DNA of 9,018 nt, from positions 1 through 9,018 of the forward strand of contig PBPD01000004.1 in the NCBI GenBank assembly GCA_002725445.1, in the 5' to 3' direction. Each line of letters opens with the position of its first letter. Position 1 is the stretch's first letter. Both the position numbers and the translations under genes were made by a program. Below, piece after piece: positions 1-5,944 of this stretch. The notes beneath the pieces were generated by a model that was not told the origin of the DNA, ran no database searches, and saw only the letters and a program-made list of their open reading frames with translations. The stretch comes from Rickettsiales bacterium (GTDB lineage: Bacteria > Pseudomonadota > Alphaproteobacteria > Rickettsiales > UBA3002).

Positions 1-468
1 GGCAGCAGTGCCGACAGCAACGACCTGGTCTATGGCGGGCAAGGCAATGACACGATTTACGGCAATCAGGGCGATGACGAGCTGTATGGCGGTGGCGATG
101 TCTATAGCCCCAACGACGTGGCCGACACCGTCTATGGCGGGCAAGGCAATGACCGACTGTATGGCAATGGCGGCAACGACGTGATTTACGGCAATGCCGG
201 CGATGACTGGATGCATGGCGGTGCCGATGCCGATACGTTTGTGTTTGGCTCGGGCGATGGCAACGACACGCTCGGTAAATTTGTCAGCGGCGAAGACATT
301 ATTCAACTGCAAGGCGGCTTGAACAACAGCGGTATCCAGAGCGGTACCGACGCCCTCGCCGCCCTGACTTACAGCAATGGCAACGCAGTGCTCGATCTGG
401 GTGGCGGCAACTCGCTGACCATCGAAAATGTCAGCAACCTCACTGCCGCCGATTTTGTGATTATCTAG
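1..468 (+). CDS. RTX calcium-binding repeat protein, C-terminal part (5' end outside window)
   Basis: The frame is open from base 1 and gives 155 residues before TAG at 466-468, so the start lies upstream; the GTG at 118 is internal to the repeats and is not a start. Residues 1 to about 75 are glycine/aspartate nonapeptide repeats of the GGxGxDxx type (GGQGNDTIYGN, GNGGNDVIYGN), which fold as a Ca2+-binding parallel beta-roll in RTX proteins. Residues about 76-155 form a non-repeat C-terminal module beginning DADTFVFGSGDGND and ending in Asp plus hydrophobic residues (DFVII). This is the usual look of a type I secretion signal and resembles the C-terminal module of serralysin-type proteins. 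The next gene (686-1492) is a clear paralogue with matching repeats and tail. No enzymatic or toxin domain is visible in the part present, but the N-terminus is missing. An extracellular or surface location is inferred. Confidence 0.9.
   Translation, partial: GSSADSNDLVYGGQGNDTIYGNQGDDELYGGGDVYSPNDVADTVYGGQGNDRLYGNGGNDVIYGNAGDDWMHGGADADTFVFGSGDGNDTLGKFVSGEDIIQLQGGLNNSGIQSGTDALAALTYSNGNAVLDLGGGNSLTIENVSNLTAADFVII
28..153 (+). repeat. 24-bp exact direct repeat inside the RTX coding region
   Basis: The same 24 bases (beginning gtctatggcgggcaa and ending ggcaatgac) occur at 28-51 and 130-153, exactly 102 bp apart. That equals 34 codons, one unit of the 34-35-residue super-repeat seen in both RTX proteins. 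The exact nucleotide identity suggests recent unit duplication or gene conversion within the array. Confidence 0.8.
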
Positions 469-530
469 TCAGATGTCACAGCGTATGTGCTGATGCACAC
501 ACCGAATGCTTTCTCAGCGGAAAGCCGTAG

Positions 531-586
531 CCCTGCCCGTCTTGCTTGGGGATCTCTTAGGACGGGCGGGGTCTATGCTTGTGTTT
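531..586 (+). terminator. Strong GC hairpin after the first RTX gene, probable terminator or attenuator
   Basis: Bases 531-541 (ccctgcccgtc) pair over all 11 positions, with one T-G wobble, with 561-571 (gacgggcgggg), leaving a 19-nt loop. A moderately T-rich stretch (tctatgcttgtgttt) follows at 572-586. It starts 62 bp after the stop of the first RTX gene, which suits termination, though the T-tract is interrupted. The right arm can instead pair with 588-594, so an attenuator-like role is also possible. Confidence 0.5.
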
Positions 587-607
587 GCCCCGTCGAGCCT
601 TTATTAT
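579..607 (+). promoter_or_regulatory. Candidate sigma70-type promoter for the second RTX gene
   Basis: TTGTGT at 579-584 and TATTAT at 602-607 are separated by 17 bp. The -10 matches the consensus at five of six positions; the -35 matches only at its first three. A second -10-like TATAAT lies at 615-620 without a good -35. The AT-rich block 600-623 stands out between GC-rich flanks. Transcription would start about 70 bp before the ATG at 686. This is pattern evidence only. Confidence 0.3.
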
Positions 608-623
608 ACCCCTATATAATATA

Positions 624-652
624 GCCCAATGCAGTATGGCAACGCATCGGGC
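624..652. repeat. Inverted repeat in the leader of the second RTX gene
   Basis: GCCCAATGC (624-632) and GCATCGGGC (644-652) are complementary except for one central A-C mismatch, around an 11-nt loop. It lies just downstream of the candidate -10 elements and upstream of the AGGTAG ribosome-binding site (671-676). It could therefore be an mRNA leader hairpin or an operator; the sequence does not decide between them. Confidence 0.4.
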
Positions 653-685
653 ATTCATTCATAACACACAAGGTAGCAAGCAAAC

Positions 686-1492
686 ATGAGTACGCATTCC
701 ACCTATTATTTTCTCGAAGACGACGAACAAGACAACAGCGACGCAGTCTATACGGTATTTGACTTTGCTGAGGCACGCCCCATGGCGGCGGTGATCAGCG
801 GCGATGCCGGCAACCAGATTGTGCGCGGAACAGATGATAGCGATGAGTTGTTTGGCCAGGGTGGCAATGACACGATCATCGGCCAGAATGGCGATGATAC
901 GCTGTATGGTGGCGCAGGCGTGGCCGACCCGAACGACGGCGATGATTTGATGGCGGGCGGCAATGGCGGCGATTTGATGTATGGCAATACCGGCAATGAC
1001 GAAATGCATGGCGGCAATGGCACAGGCTTTGACCCGACCGACACAGGCGACACTATCTATGGCGGCAAAGGCGCCGACGTGATCTATGGCAATGCCGGCA
1101 TCGACATTTTGTATGGCGGCGGCTCGGAAGTAAGCCCCGAAGACTTTGGCGACACCATCTATGGCGGTCAGGGCGACGATTCGATTCTGGGTAATGGCGG
1201 TGATGACTGGATTTATGGCAATGCCGGTGGCGACTGGATGCATGGCGGTCAGGGCGCGGATAATTATGTCTTCACCAATGACCACGGCATCGACATTGTG
1301 GCCAAGTTTGACAGCACCGACCAACTGCATATTGCCAGCAACATCAACGGCACAGGCTGGACCACAGCACAAGACGTGATTAACGCCACCTTATTTGCCA
1401 ATGGTGATGCGCTGATCAACACGGGCAATAACAACTTTATTACCGTGATTGATGTCAGCAGCTTTGACAGCGGCGATATCGTATTATTCTAG
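686..1492 (+). CDS. Small RTX calcium-binding repeat protein, putative type I secreted
   Basis: This 268-residue, very acidic protein starts at ATG 686, preceded by AGGTAG at 671-676. Residues 1-46 are a short acidic leader with no classical signal peptide. Residues 47-192 are RTX-type Gly/Asp repeats (GQGGNDTIIGQNGDD, GGKGADVIYGNAGID, GNGGDDWIYGNAGGD), expected to bind Ca2+ and fold as a beta-roll. Loops with the pattern PxDxxDT recur at Pro82, Pro117 and Pro151, giving a 34-35-residue super-repeat. Residues 193-268 form a tail starting ADNYVFTNDHGID and ending in Asp plus hydrophobic residues (GDIVLF), a typical type I secretion signal layout. The product is paralogous to the truncated protein upstream, especially around DWMHGG and in the tail. 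There is no protease, lipase or toxin domain, so it is essentially a repeat cassette with a secretion signal. A structural, adhesive or S-layer-like role is possible but inferred. Its stop lies 15 bp from the end of the convergent flagellin gene. Confidence 0.9.
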   Translation: MSTHSTYYFLEDDEQDNSDAVYTVFDFAEARPMAAVISGDAGNQIVRGTDDSDELFGQGGNDTIIGQNGDDTLYGGAGVADPNDGDDLMAGGNGGDLMYGNTGNDEMHGGNGTGFDPTDTGDTIYGGKGADVIYGNAGIDILYGGGSEVSPEDFGDTIYGGQGDDSILGNGGDDWIYGNAGGDWMHGGQGADNYVFTNDHGIDIVAKFDSTDQLHIASNINGTGWTTAQDVINATLFANGDALINTGNNNFITVIDVSSFDSGDIVLF

Positions 1493-1507
1493 CGATTTAA
1501 CGGCCTG

Positions 1508-3337
1508 TTATAGGCGTGTGCTGAGCACATCAGTCAGTGCGACACCGCCTTCAATTACTCCCAGCACAGTTTCGCGGTGCAGGTTGTTGGTCTGCACATT
1601 CATCGCAATGCTCAAATTGGTCTGCACGGTTTGCAATGCCAGCTCGGTGCTGACGCGTGCCACGTCAGTGTCGGCCAACGCTGCCCGCGCGGCATCCTGA
1701 TTACGCAACGCCACCGCATTATTTTCACCAATAATCTCGACCTGCTGCTGTTTCGCCCCTACCTCAGCACGGTAGCTGGTGAGCGTATCAATCGCACTGC
1801 GCACCGCCTTATTGGCGGCAACCGCGCCTTCCACCGTAGAGATATCCAGCGCAAATGGCGAGCCAAACAGCCCTTCCAGCGACGCATCCACCACCTCGTA
1901 CGACACCGTATCCGATGCCTGTGACGAAACCTGAAAACGCAACAGCGAGCGCCCGTCCTCAGTGAAAAGCCCGCCCTGCCCGCCAGCACCAGCTGCACCC
2001 GCACCACTGCTCAGCACTTCACTACCATCGGCAAACTGCACCCGCTCGACATTCAGCAATGTGTCTGTGCCATTCGGGCTATCCACGCGGTCGTCCCGCA
2101 CTTCATACTCGGTCGGCGAAATCTGGGTGATGGTGTAATCCGCTCGATTACCCTCATAGATCACGACATCTTCGCCGTCGCCACCATCGATGGTATCGTT
2201 ACCGTCGCTCACATTCACCTGATAGGCCGTGACAGTATCATTCAAAATGCCACCACCAGTAAGCGAACTGAAGGTTTCCAGCCCCTCACTGCCGCTATTC
2301 TCCCAGTATATCAGGCGGAAATCATGTTGCCCTTCGGTCAGGTTTACGTTGCCTGTGGTGGGTACGTTATTAAATCCGCGATTGCCTGTAAATTGTGTAA
2401 CGGTGGCACCATCAATCTGCAGATTAAACCCGTCGTCCGAACTGACGCCAAAACTATAAATTCCATCAGCAGGCACATTGACCACGCCTTCAAACACATA
2501 GACCAAACGGTTACCCGCCACCGCCCCAAAGGCAGGCGGGTCAAGCGTGGCGGCATCGGCGCCCAGAAAATTAGTAACGGATCCATTCTGGTTATTGACT
2601 GCACCGTTGGGGTAATCCAGCGAAGTCGCTATAAAGGTAGCATCGGGCGCGGCCGCACCTGACACAACCGCCTCGGCCGCCGCCATACCGCCAATTCCCC
2701 CCGCACTGCGATAGATGCTGGCACGCAAGCCCGGCTGCAATTGCACACCGGCATTAATCTGGTCGTTACCTGCCAGCGCTTCAATAGTGTCGTCGCCGTC
2801 AAACGGCGTAATCTCGTCATTCCCGTTGCTACCGCTCAGCGTGTCGTCAGCCACCGTGCCTTGCAGGCTTAAACCCGGCACATCTTCTACCACCTCTTCG
2901 CTGACTGCTTCACGCGGCTCATAGGTAAGCACCTGCACCCCATTAAAACGGGTTTCCTGCGCCAGTCGTTCTATTTCGTTGGCGAGTTGCTGGAACTCCT
3001 GATTGAGAAAACTGCGCTCTTTGTCATTGGCCACACCACCATTGGCCATCACACTCAGGCTTTGCATACGCTGCAATACATCGCCGATTTCGCTCAAACC
3101 GCCATCGGCCACCTGCAACAGGCTGCTTGCCTGCGCTATGTTGCGTGCTACGGCGTTCAACGACTTCACGCGGCTACTTAAACTGGTGGAAATGGAGAGA
3201 TTCGCCACATCATCCGCTGCGCGGGTAATGGCATTGCCAGAACTCAACCGCGCCAGACTTTTGGAAGCTTCAAAACTCTCGCGCCGGATCGCAGTCGACA
3301 AAAAATCAAAATTCGCATGTAGCGATGTAAACATCAT
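1508..3337 (-). CDS. Flagellin with RTX and PA14-like domains inserted in the variable region
   Basis: I chose the ATG at 3337 (MMFTSLHANF), giving 609 residues, because AGGTAG lies 8 nt upstream at good spacing. Extending to 3442 adds 35 residues that do not look like flagellin. Residues about 1-140 are a clear flagellin N-terminal D0/D1 domain (LARLSSGNAITRAADDVANL, LLQVADGGLSEIGDVLQRM, ETRFNGVQVL). Residues about 489-595 are the matching C-terminal helices (DTDVARVSTELALQ, SIAMNVQTNNLHRETVL). The centre holds RTX-like repeats (about 158-196, DDTLSGSNGNDE), then a PA14-like module (about 202-350: GLRASIY, GIYSFGVSSDDGFNLQIDG, FRLIYWENSG). A second RTX-like module follows (about 377-440: DGNDTIDGGDGED, then a GTDTLLNVERVQFADG block common next to RTX repeats). 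An Ala/Gly-rich linker follows at 443-456. Fourteen residues extend past the usual flagellin end. Flagellins are exported by the flagellar type III apparatus, and the insert would face outward from the filament. PA14 domains often bind carbohydrate; that role is inferred here. The leader has a weak TATACT -10 (3400-3405, minus strand). Confidence 0.9.
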   Translation of the reverse strand: MMFTSLHANFDFLSTAIRRESFEASKSLARLSSGNAITRAADDVANLSISTSLSSRVKSLNAVARNIAQASSLLQVADGGLSEIGDVLQRMQSLSVMANGGVANDKERSFLNQEFQQLANEIERLAQETRFNGVQVLTYEPREAVSEEVVEDVPGLSLQGTVADDTLSGSNGNDEITPFDGDDTIEALAGNDQINAGVQLQPGLRASIYRSAGGIGGMAAAEAVVSGAAAPDATFIATSLDYPNGAVNNQNGSVTNFLGADAATLDPPAFGAVAGNRLVYVFEGVVNVPADGIYSFGVSSDDGFNLQIDGATVTQFTGNRGFNNVPTTGNVNLTEGQHDFRLIYWENSGSEGLETFSSLTGGGILNDTVTAYQVNVSDGNDTIDGGDGEDVVIYEGNRADYTITQISPTEYEVRDDRVDSPNGTDTLLNVERVQFADGSEVLSSGAGAAGAGGQGGLFTEDGRSLLRFQVSSQASDTVSYEVVDASLEGLFGSPFALDISTVEGAVAANKAVRSAIDTLTSYRAEVGAKQQQVEIIGENNAVALRNQDAARAALADTDVARVSTELALQTVQTNLSIAMNVQTNNLHRETVLGVIEGGVALTDVLSTRL

Positions 3338-3342
3338 ATGTT

Positions 3343-3348
3343 CTACCT
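3343..3348 (-). promoter_or_regulatory. Ribosome-binding site fixing the flagellin start
   Basis: On the minus strand this reads AGGTAG, with AGG 8 nt before the first of two adjacent ATG codons (3337 and 3334). It supports 3337 over the longer reading from 3442. The same AGGTAG hexamer precedes the RTX gene at 686. Confidence 0.55.
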
Positions 3349-3434
3349 GAACTGTTGTCTCAACCGCCCTGCTTGGGCAGCATGCACTACGGCACTTATA
3401 GTATAATAGCAAAAAATGGGAGCTAAACATAGAG

Positions 3435-3462
3435 AAAAGCAAAGCGGTTATGCTAAAACCGC
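3435..3462 (-). terminator. Rho-independent terminator after the lipoprotein gene
   Basis: On the minus strand a perfect 6-bp stem (GCGGTT / AACCGC, 3462-3444) with a 7-nt loop is followed by TTTGCTTTT (3443-3435). It begins 12 bp past the lipoprotein stop and lies upstream of the flagellin leader, so it would separate the two transcripts. Confidence 0.6.
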
Positions 3463-3474
3463 ATAGATAAAACG

Positions 3475-3618
3475 CTATTTCTGCGCCTGCCCCATGGGCA
3501 GCGCCAGCGCGGCCGGCTGGTGTGCATGGTAGGAATAAACCATCGGCATCCAGTCAGACTTGGGCTGGAAGGCGCAACCAGCAAGCAAAAGCGTTAATAT
3601 GAGCATAATTGATTTCAT
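3475..3618 (-). CDS. Small putative lipoprotein
   Basis: This 47-residue product starts at ATG 3618 (MKSIMLILTLLLAGCAFQPK). It has a charged start, a hydrophobic stretch and a lipobox LAGC with Cys15, so it should be lipid-modified and cleaved to a 33-residue mature peptide. Residues after the Cys (AFQPKSDWMP) do not place Asp at +2, so outer-membrane sorting would be expected if the E. coli rule applies. The frame stays open upstream as far as 3771, but that extension runs through the tRNA-Leu and is an artefact. No strong Shine-Dalgarno is visible (only gtgggt just before the ATG). The C-terminal part (YSYHAHQPAALALP) is not recognised. A terminator hairpin follows 12 bp downstream. The function is unknown; many small lipoproteins of this size are unannotated. 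Confidence 0.6.
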   Translation of the reverse strand: MKSIMLILTLLLAGCAFQPKSDWMPMVYSYHAHQPAALALPMGQAQK

Positions 3619-3652
3619 ACCCACACATATAACATGCTGCACCGCACACTTG

Positions 3653-3680
3653 TTATGCAAATAATGCATAGCGATAATGC
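3653..3680. repeat. Three short TWATGC repeats upstream of the lipoprotein gene
   Basis: TTATGC (3653-3658), TAATGC (3662-3667) and TAATGC (3675-3680) lie in the 111 bp between the tRNA and the lipoprotein ATG. The spacing (9 and 13 bp) is irregular. They could contribute to promoter -10 elements or a regulator site, but with only three copies of six bases chance is a fair explanation. Confidence 0.2.
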
Positions 3681-3729
3681 ACAAGACGCAAATCTGTGGA
3701 TAAAAAGAGGCTGTTTTATGAAGAAAAGA

Positions 3730-3814
3730 TGGTGCGCATGGAGGGACTTGAACCCCCACGCCTCGCGGCACTAGAACCTAAATCTAGCGTGTCTACCAAT
3801 TCCACCACATGCGC
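3730..3814 (-). tRNA. tRNA-Leu (anticodon UAG), CCA encoded
   Basis: On the minus strand the 5' acceptor strand GCGCATG (3814-3808) pairs with CATGCGC (3740-3734). It is followed by discriminator A (3733) and an encoded CCA (3732-3730). The anticodon arm is CTAGA-TTTAGGT-TCTAG, giving anticodon UAG, which reads CUA and, with wobble, other CUN leucine codons. The long variable arm (TGCCGCGAGGCG) marks a class II tRNA. The T-arm is GGGGG-TTCAAGT-CCCTC with one G-T pair. The length is 85 nt including CCA. A T-rich stretch (TCTTTTCTTC) follows the 3' end. Confidence 0.97.
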
Positions 3815-4105
3815 AATGGCGGTCTTTCTACCCATTACCGCACAAAATTGCAAGCATCTGAAACAGCGTTGCACCATTTGTAACGCATACAAGTGACGTG
3901 CAATGTATTGGCCTATTGATTATTTATATTTCTCATGACTGTATTTTACTGTGCCAAGTTAAAACAAATTTAGTCTTTGCATTACACATTCGGGTCGTTT
4001 TGTTTTATACTAATCAGCAAAAACAATAATAAAATAAATAAAACTATAAGTATTACTAAAGATACATACATAACATAATCAACTTAAACGACGGTAGGCT
4101 ATATC
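3815..4105. other. AT-rich intergenic region, no gene seen
   Basis: These 291 bp separate the divergent tRNA-Leu and the first ankyrin gene. I see no credible ORF. The part from about 3910 is markedly AT-rich, and 4018-4085 is nearly all A/T with C. A -10-like TATACT lies at 4006-4011 without a good -35. GGTAGG at 4093-4098 is a plausible ribosome-binding site 7 nt before the ATG at 4106. The region probably holds the ankyrin-gene promoter and a long unstructured leader; the exact promoter is not resolved. Confidence 0.5.
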
Positions 4106-4891
4106 ATGGGATCACAACACCACCAAAAGTCGGCTGAGCTATTTTTCGAAGAAGTACGCAAAGACCGCATTTCTAAATTCGCTGAGTATATTGATATGGA
4201 GCTGGACATTAACCAGACGCATCCTGTCTATGGCATCACGCCATTGATGGAAGCATGTCGCCTTGGCAAGACCAACATGGCGGAAGTGCTACTGAATCAT
4301 GGTGCATGTCCGCGTGTGCAGGTATTACCAAGCCGCCGCGCCGCGCTACATATAGCAACAACGCAGGGCAACATGGCGCTGGTGAATTTGCTGCTTGAAC
4401 ATGGCGCTGATGCAAATGCGCTCACCACCTATGGCTCAAGCCCACTGCATATTGCTGTGAAGCTGGACGAGCTGAGAAAAGACGCGGGCAATACAATCAT
4501 CTCACTGCTCATCAAATTTGGTGCTGACACGGAAATTGCCGATAAAGAAGGCGCAACACCCCTGCATTATGCCGCGGCCTATGGCCGTGAAAGCTATGCC
4601 AAGCTGTTGCTGGAACACTCAGCTGAAGTAAACGCCATTGTGCCTGAATCTGGCATGACGCCTTTGCATATAGCGGCGCTTGAGGACTATGTGTCACTCG
4701 CCAATATGTTGCATAGCTTCGGCGCCAATTGCGAGCTGCGCAACAAGCAAGGCAAAACCGCAAAGGCTATGGCCAAACGCTCGACTGAAGCAGAAAACTA
4801 CACCTTTGTTTCAAGCAATGATAACGCGGATCACACGTTGCAACCATTTAGCAGCAACGCCAAAACTGCCAACGCTAAGACGTTGCATTAA
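4106..4891 (+). CDS. Ankyrin-repeat protein (first of tandem pair)
   Basis: This 261-residue protein starts at ATG 4106, preceded by GGTAGG (4093-4098) at good spacing. Ankyrin repeats fill most of it, at about residues 43-70 (GITPLMEACRLGKTNMAEVL), 77-107 (AALHIATTQGNMALVNLLLE) and 110-145 (a unit with a short insertion). Two more lie at 148-178 (GATPLHYAAAYGRESYAKLL) and 183-212 (GMTPLHIAALEDYVSLANML), and a degenerate sixth begins at 215. Ankyrin repeats are protein-binding scaffolds; no catalytic domain, signal peptide or membrane helix is seen. The last 35 residues are polar and probably disordered. The next gene also has ankyrin repeats and lies 66 bp downstream on the same strand, so the two are probably co-expressed and may act together. 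Secreted effectors of host-associated bacteria often look like this, but intracellular roles are equally possible; the target is unknown. Confidence 0.92.
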   Translation: MGSQHHQKSAELFFEEVRKDRISKFAEYIDMELDINQTHPVYGITPLMEACRLGKTNMAEVLLNHGACPRVQVLPSRRAALHIATTQGNMALVNLLLEHGADANALTTYGSSPLHIAVKLDELRKDAGNTIISLLIKFGADTEIADKEGATPLHYAAAYGRESYAKLLLEHSAEVNAIVPESGMTPLHIAALEDYVSLANMLHSFGANCELRNKQGKTAKAMAKRSTEAENYTFVSSNDNADHTLQPFSSNAKTANAKTLH

Positions 4892-4917
4892 CGCTTTTTT
4901 ACAAAAAAATTGCGGTT
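4890..4917. repeat. AT-rich imperfect palindrome between the ankyrin genes
   Basis: AACGC-TTTTTT-aca-AAAAAA-att-GCGGTT spans the stop codon of the first ankyrin gene and the gap after it. A 4-bp stem (CGTT/AACG, 4881-4893) before the T-run could also form. Either could act as a weak terminator, but neither stem is strong. Confidence 0.25.
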
Positions 4918-4957
4918 GTCATAATGCTGTCATGTTTGACGGTTATGCTTGACAGCT

Positions 4958-5914
4958 ATGAGTGACAGACATGAACACCCGCAGGGCGACGAATCGCGCG
5001 ATCTCGTGCCTTACGACCGCAAGATGATTATCAACACGCTGCGTAACCGCATTGCGTCGAGCATCCTGCATAATTCACCAGAGGAAGCACAACGCGATAT
5101 AGCGGAATGCCTCGAATTAGGCTACCCGCCCGATGAACCGTATGATAAGGCGAGTGGCGCACGCTTGCTTGGCTATGCCATCAAGCAGCAATCCCTCGAC
5201 CTTATCGATAACTTGCTAAACAAATGCGATGTAAACGCATTCCACATAGACCAACCAATGATTCTGGTGGCCGCCAACCAATTGGCCGACTTCAAGAACG
5301 CACCCACGCAGGCCGTGGAAGGCGTACCTAAGGAACCGGCCTATGCCGCTGCCTCACTGGCATTCACACGCCTCATGAGCCATGCGCGTACCAACCGCAG
5401 CATTGGCGACCTGAACGGCACCACAGCGGCGCATGTGCTCGCTGGCAAAAATCAGGTGACGTTGCTGCAAGCACTACTCAGCAGCAACCCTGAGCTGGTA
5501 AATATGACCGACAAAGCGGGCGACACCCCTTTGCACATCGCCTGCCGCGAAGGCGCACTGGAAGCCGCACAAACACTGGTGAATTTTGGTGCTAATCTAT
5601 ATGCACGCAACGGCGCCAATGAAAGCTGCGCCGAGCTGGGACGTGCTCGCGCTGGCCGCAGCTGGAGCCATGCCGATTGGCAGAACCTGCTGAATCGCCA
5701 CAACACCATTCGCACCCCAGAAGGCGGTGCAGGGTTGCGCACCGTCACCAAAGATGGCCAGCCCGTGCTGGATGAAGACGAGATCGAAGCACTGGCCGAA
5801 GACGCAGACCGCCCAGCCATTCCGGGCACGGGCGGCATTCACATTGCCACGGTTGACGGCGCCAAGGTGGAACGACTGGCACCGCCTGCAAAAGCCGCAG
5901 GCAAAAGCGCCTGA
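4958..5914 (+). CDS. Ankyrin-repeat protein (second of tandem pair)
   Basis: From ATG 4958 (MSDRHEHPQGDESRD) this is 318 residues. An in-frame TTG at 4949 would add three residues and has a weak GACGG upstream, while the ATG lacks a clear ribosome-binding site, so the start is uncertain. The clearest ankyrin repeats are residues about 153-184 (NGTTAAHVLAGKNQVTLL) and 187-218 (GDTPLHIACREGALEAAQTL). A degenerate unit is likely near 66-95 (GARLLGYAIKQQSLDLIDNL). The N-terminal 60 residues are charged and helical-looking. The C-terminal 70 are acidic then Ala/Lys-rich (LDEDEIEALAEDAD, PPAKAAGKSA) and probably flexible. There is no signal peptide, membrane segment or catalytic motif. It follows the first ankyrin gene by 66 bp on the same strand, so an operon is likely. 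A protein-protein interaction role is inferred from the fold; partners are unknown. Confidence 0.88.
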   Translation: MSDRHEHPQGDESRDLVPYDRKMIINTLRNRIASSILHNSPEEAQRDIAECLELGYPPDEPYDKASGARLLGYAIKQQSLDLIDNLLNKCDVNAFHIDQPMILVAANQLADFKNAPTQAVEGVPKEPAYAAASLAFTRLMSHARTNRSIGDLNGTTAAHVLAGKNQVTLLQALLSSNPELVNMTDKAGDTPLHIACREGALEAAQTLVNFGANLYARNGANESCAELGRARAGRSWSHADWQNLLNRHNTIRTPEGGAGLRTVTKDGQPVLDEDEIEALAEDADRPAIPGTGGIHIATVDGAKVERLAPPAKAAGKSA

Positions 5915-5944
5915 TCGACTTACATAATCGTTAGCGCAAGATAG

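Noticed and set aside
659..1372. Long open frame (237 codons) antisense to the second RTX gene
   Set aside because: It is the mirror of a repetitive, GC-rich coding region; the peptide is compositionally odd (Ala/Ile/Val-rich) and repeats only because the sense strand does.
1..1492. CRISPR-like array from the regular repeats
   Set aside because: The repeats are in frame, encode RTX nonapeptides and vary codon by codon; there are no unique spacers.
1503..1515. GCCT-gttat-AGGC mini-hairpin between convergent RTX and flagellin genes
   Set aside because: Only a 4-bp stem with no T-run on either side; too weak to call a terminator.
3338..3442. 35-residue N-terminal extension of the flagellin
   Set aside because: It does not resemble flagellin, crosses the likely promoter, and a good ribosome-binding site precedes ATG 3337.
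3619..3771. N-terminal extension of the lipoprotein frame (MPRGVGVQVPPCAPS...)
   Set aside because: It overlaps the tRNA-Leu; the lipoprotein signal begins at the internal ATG 3618.
3696..3896. 66-codon plus-strand frame reading VRMEGLEPPRLAALEPKS
   Set aside because: This is a translation across the antisense of tRNA-Leu, a well-known annotation artefact.
3700..4105. tRNA-Leu as a mobile-element attachment site
   Set aside because: No integrase gene and no repeated copy of the tRNA 3' end are visible in the window.
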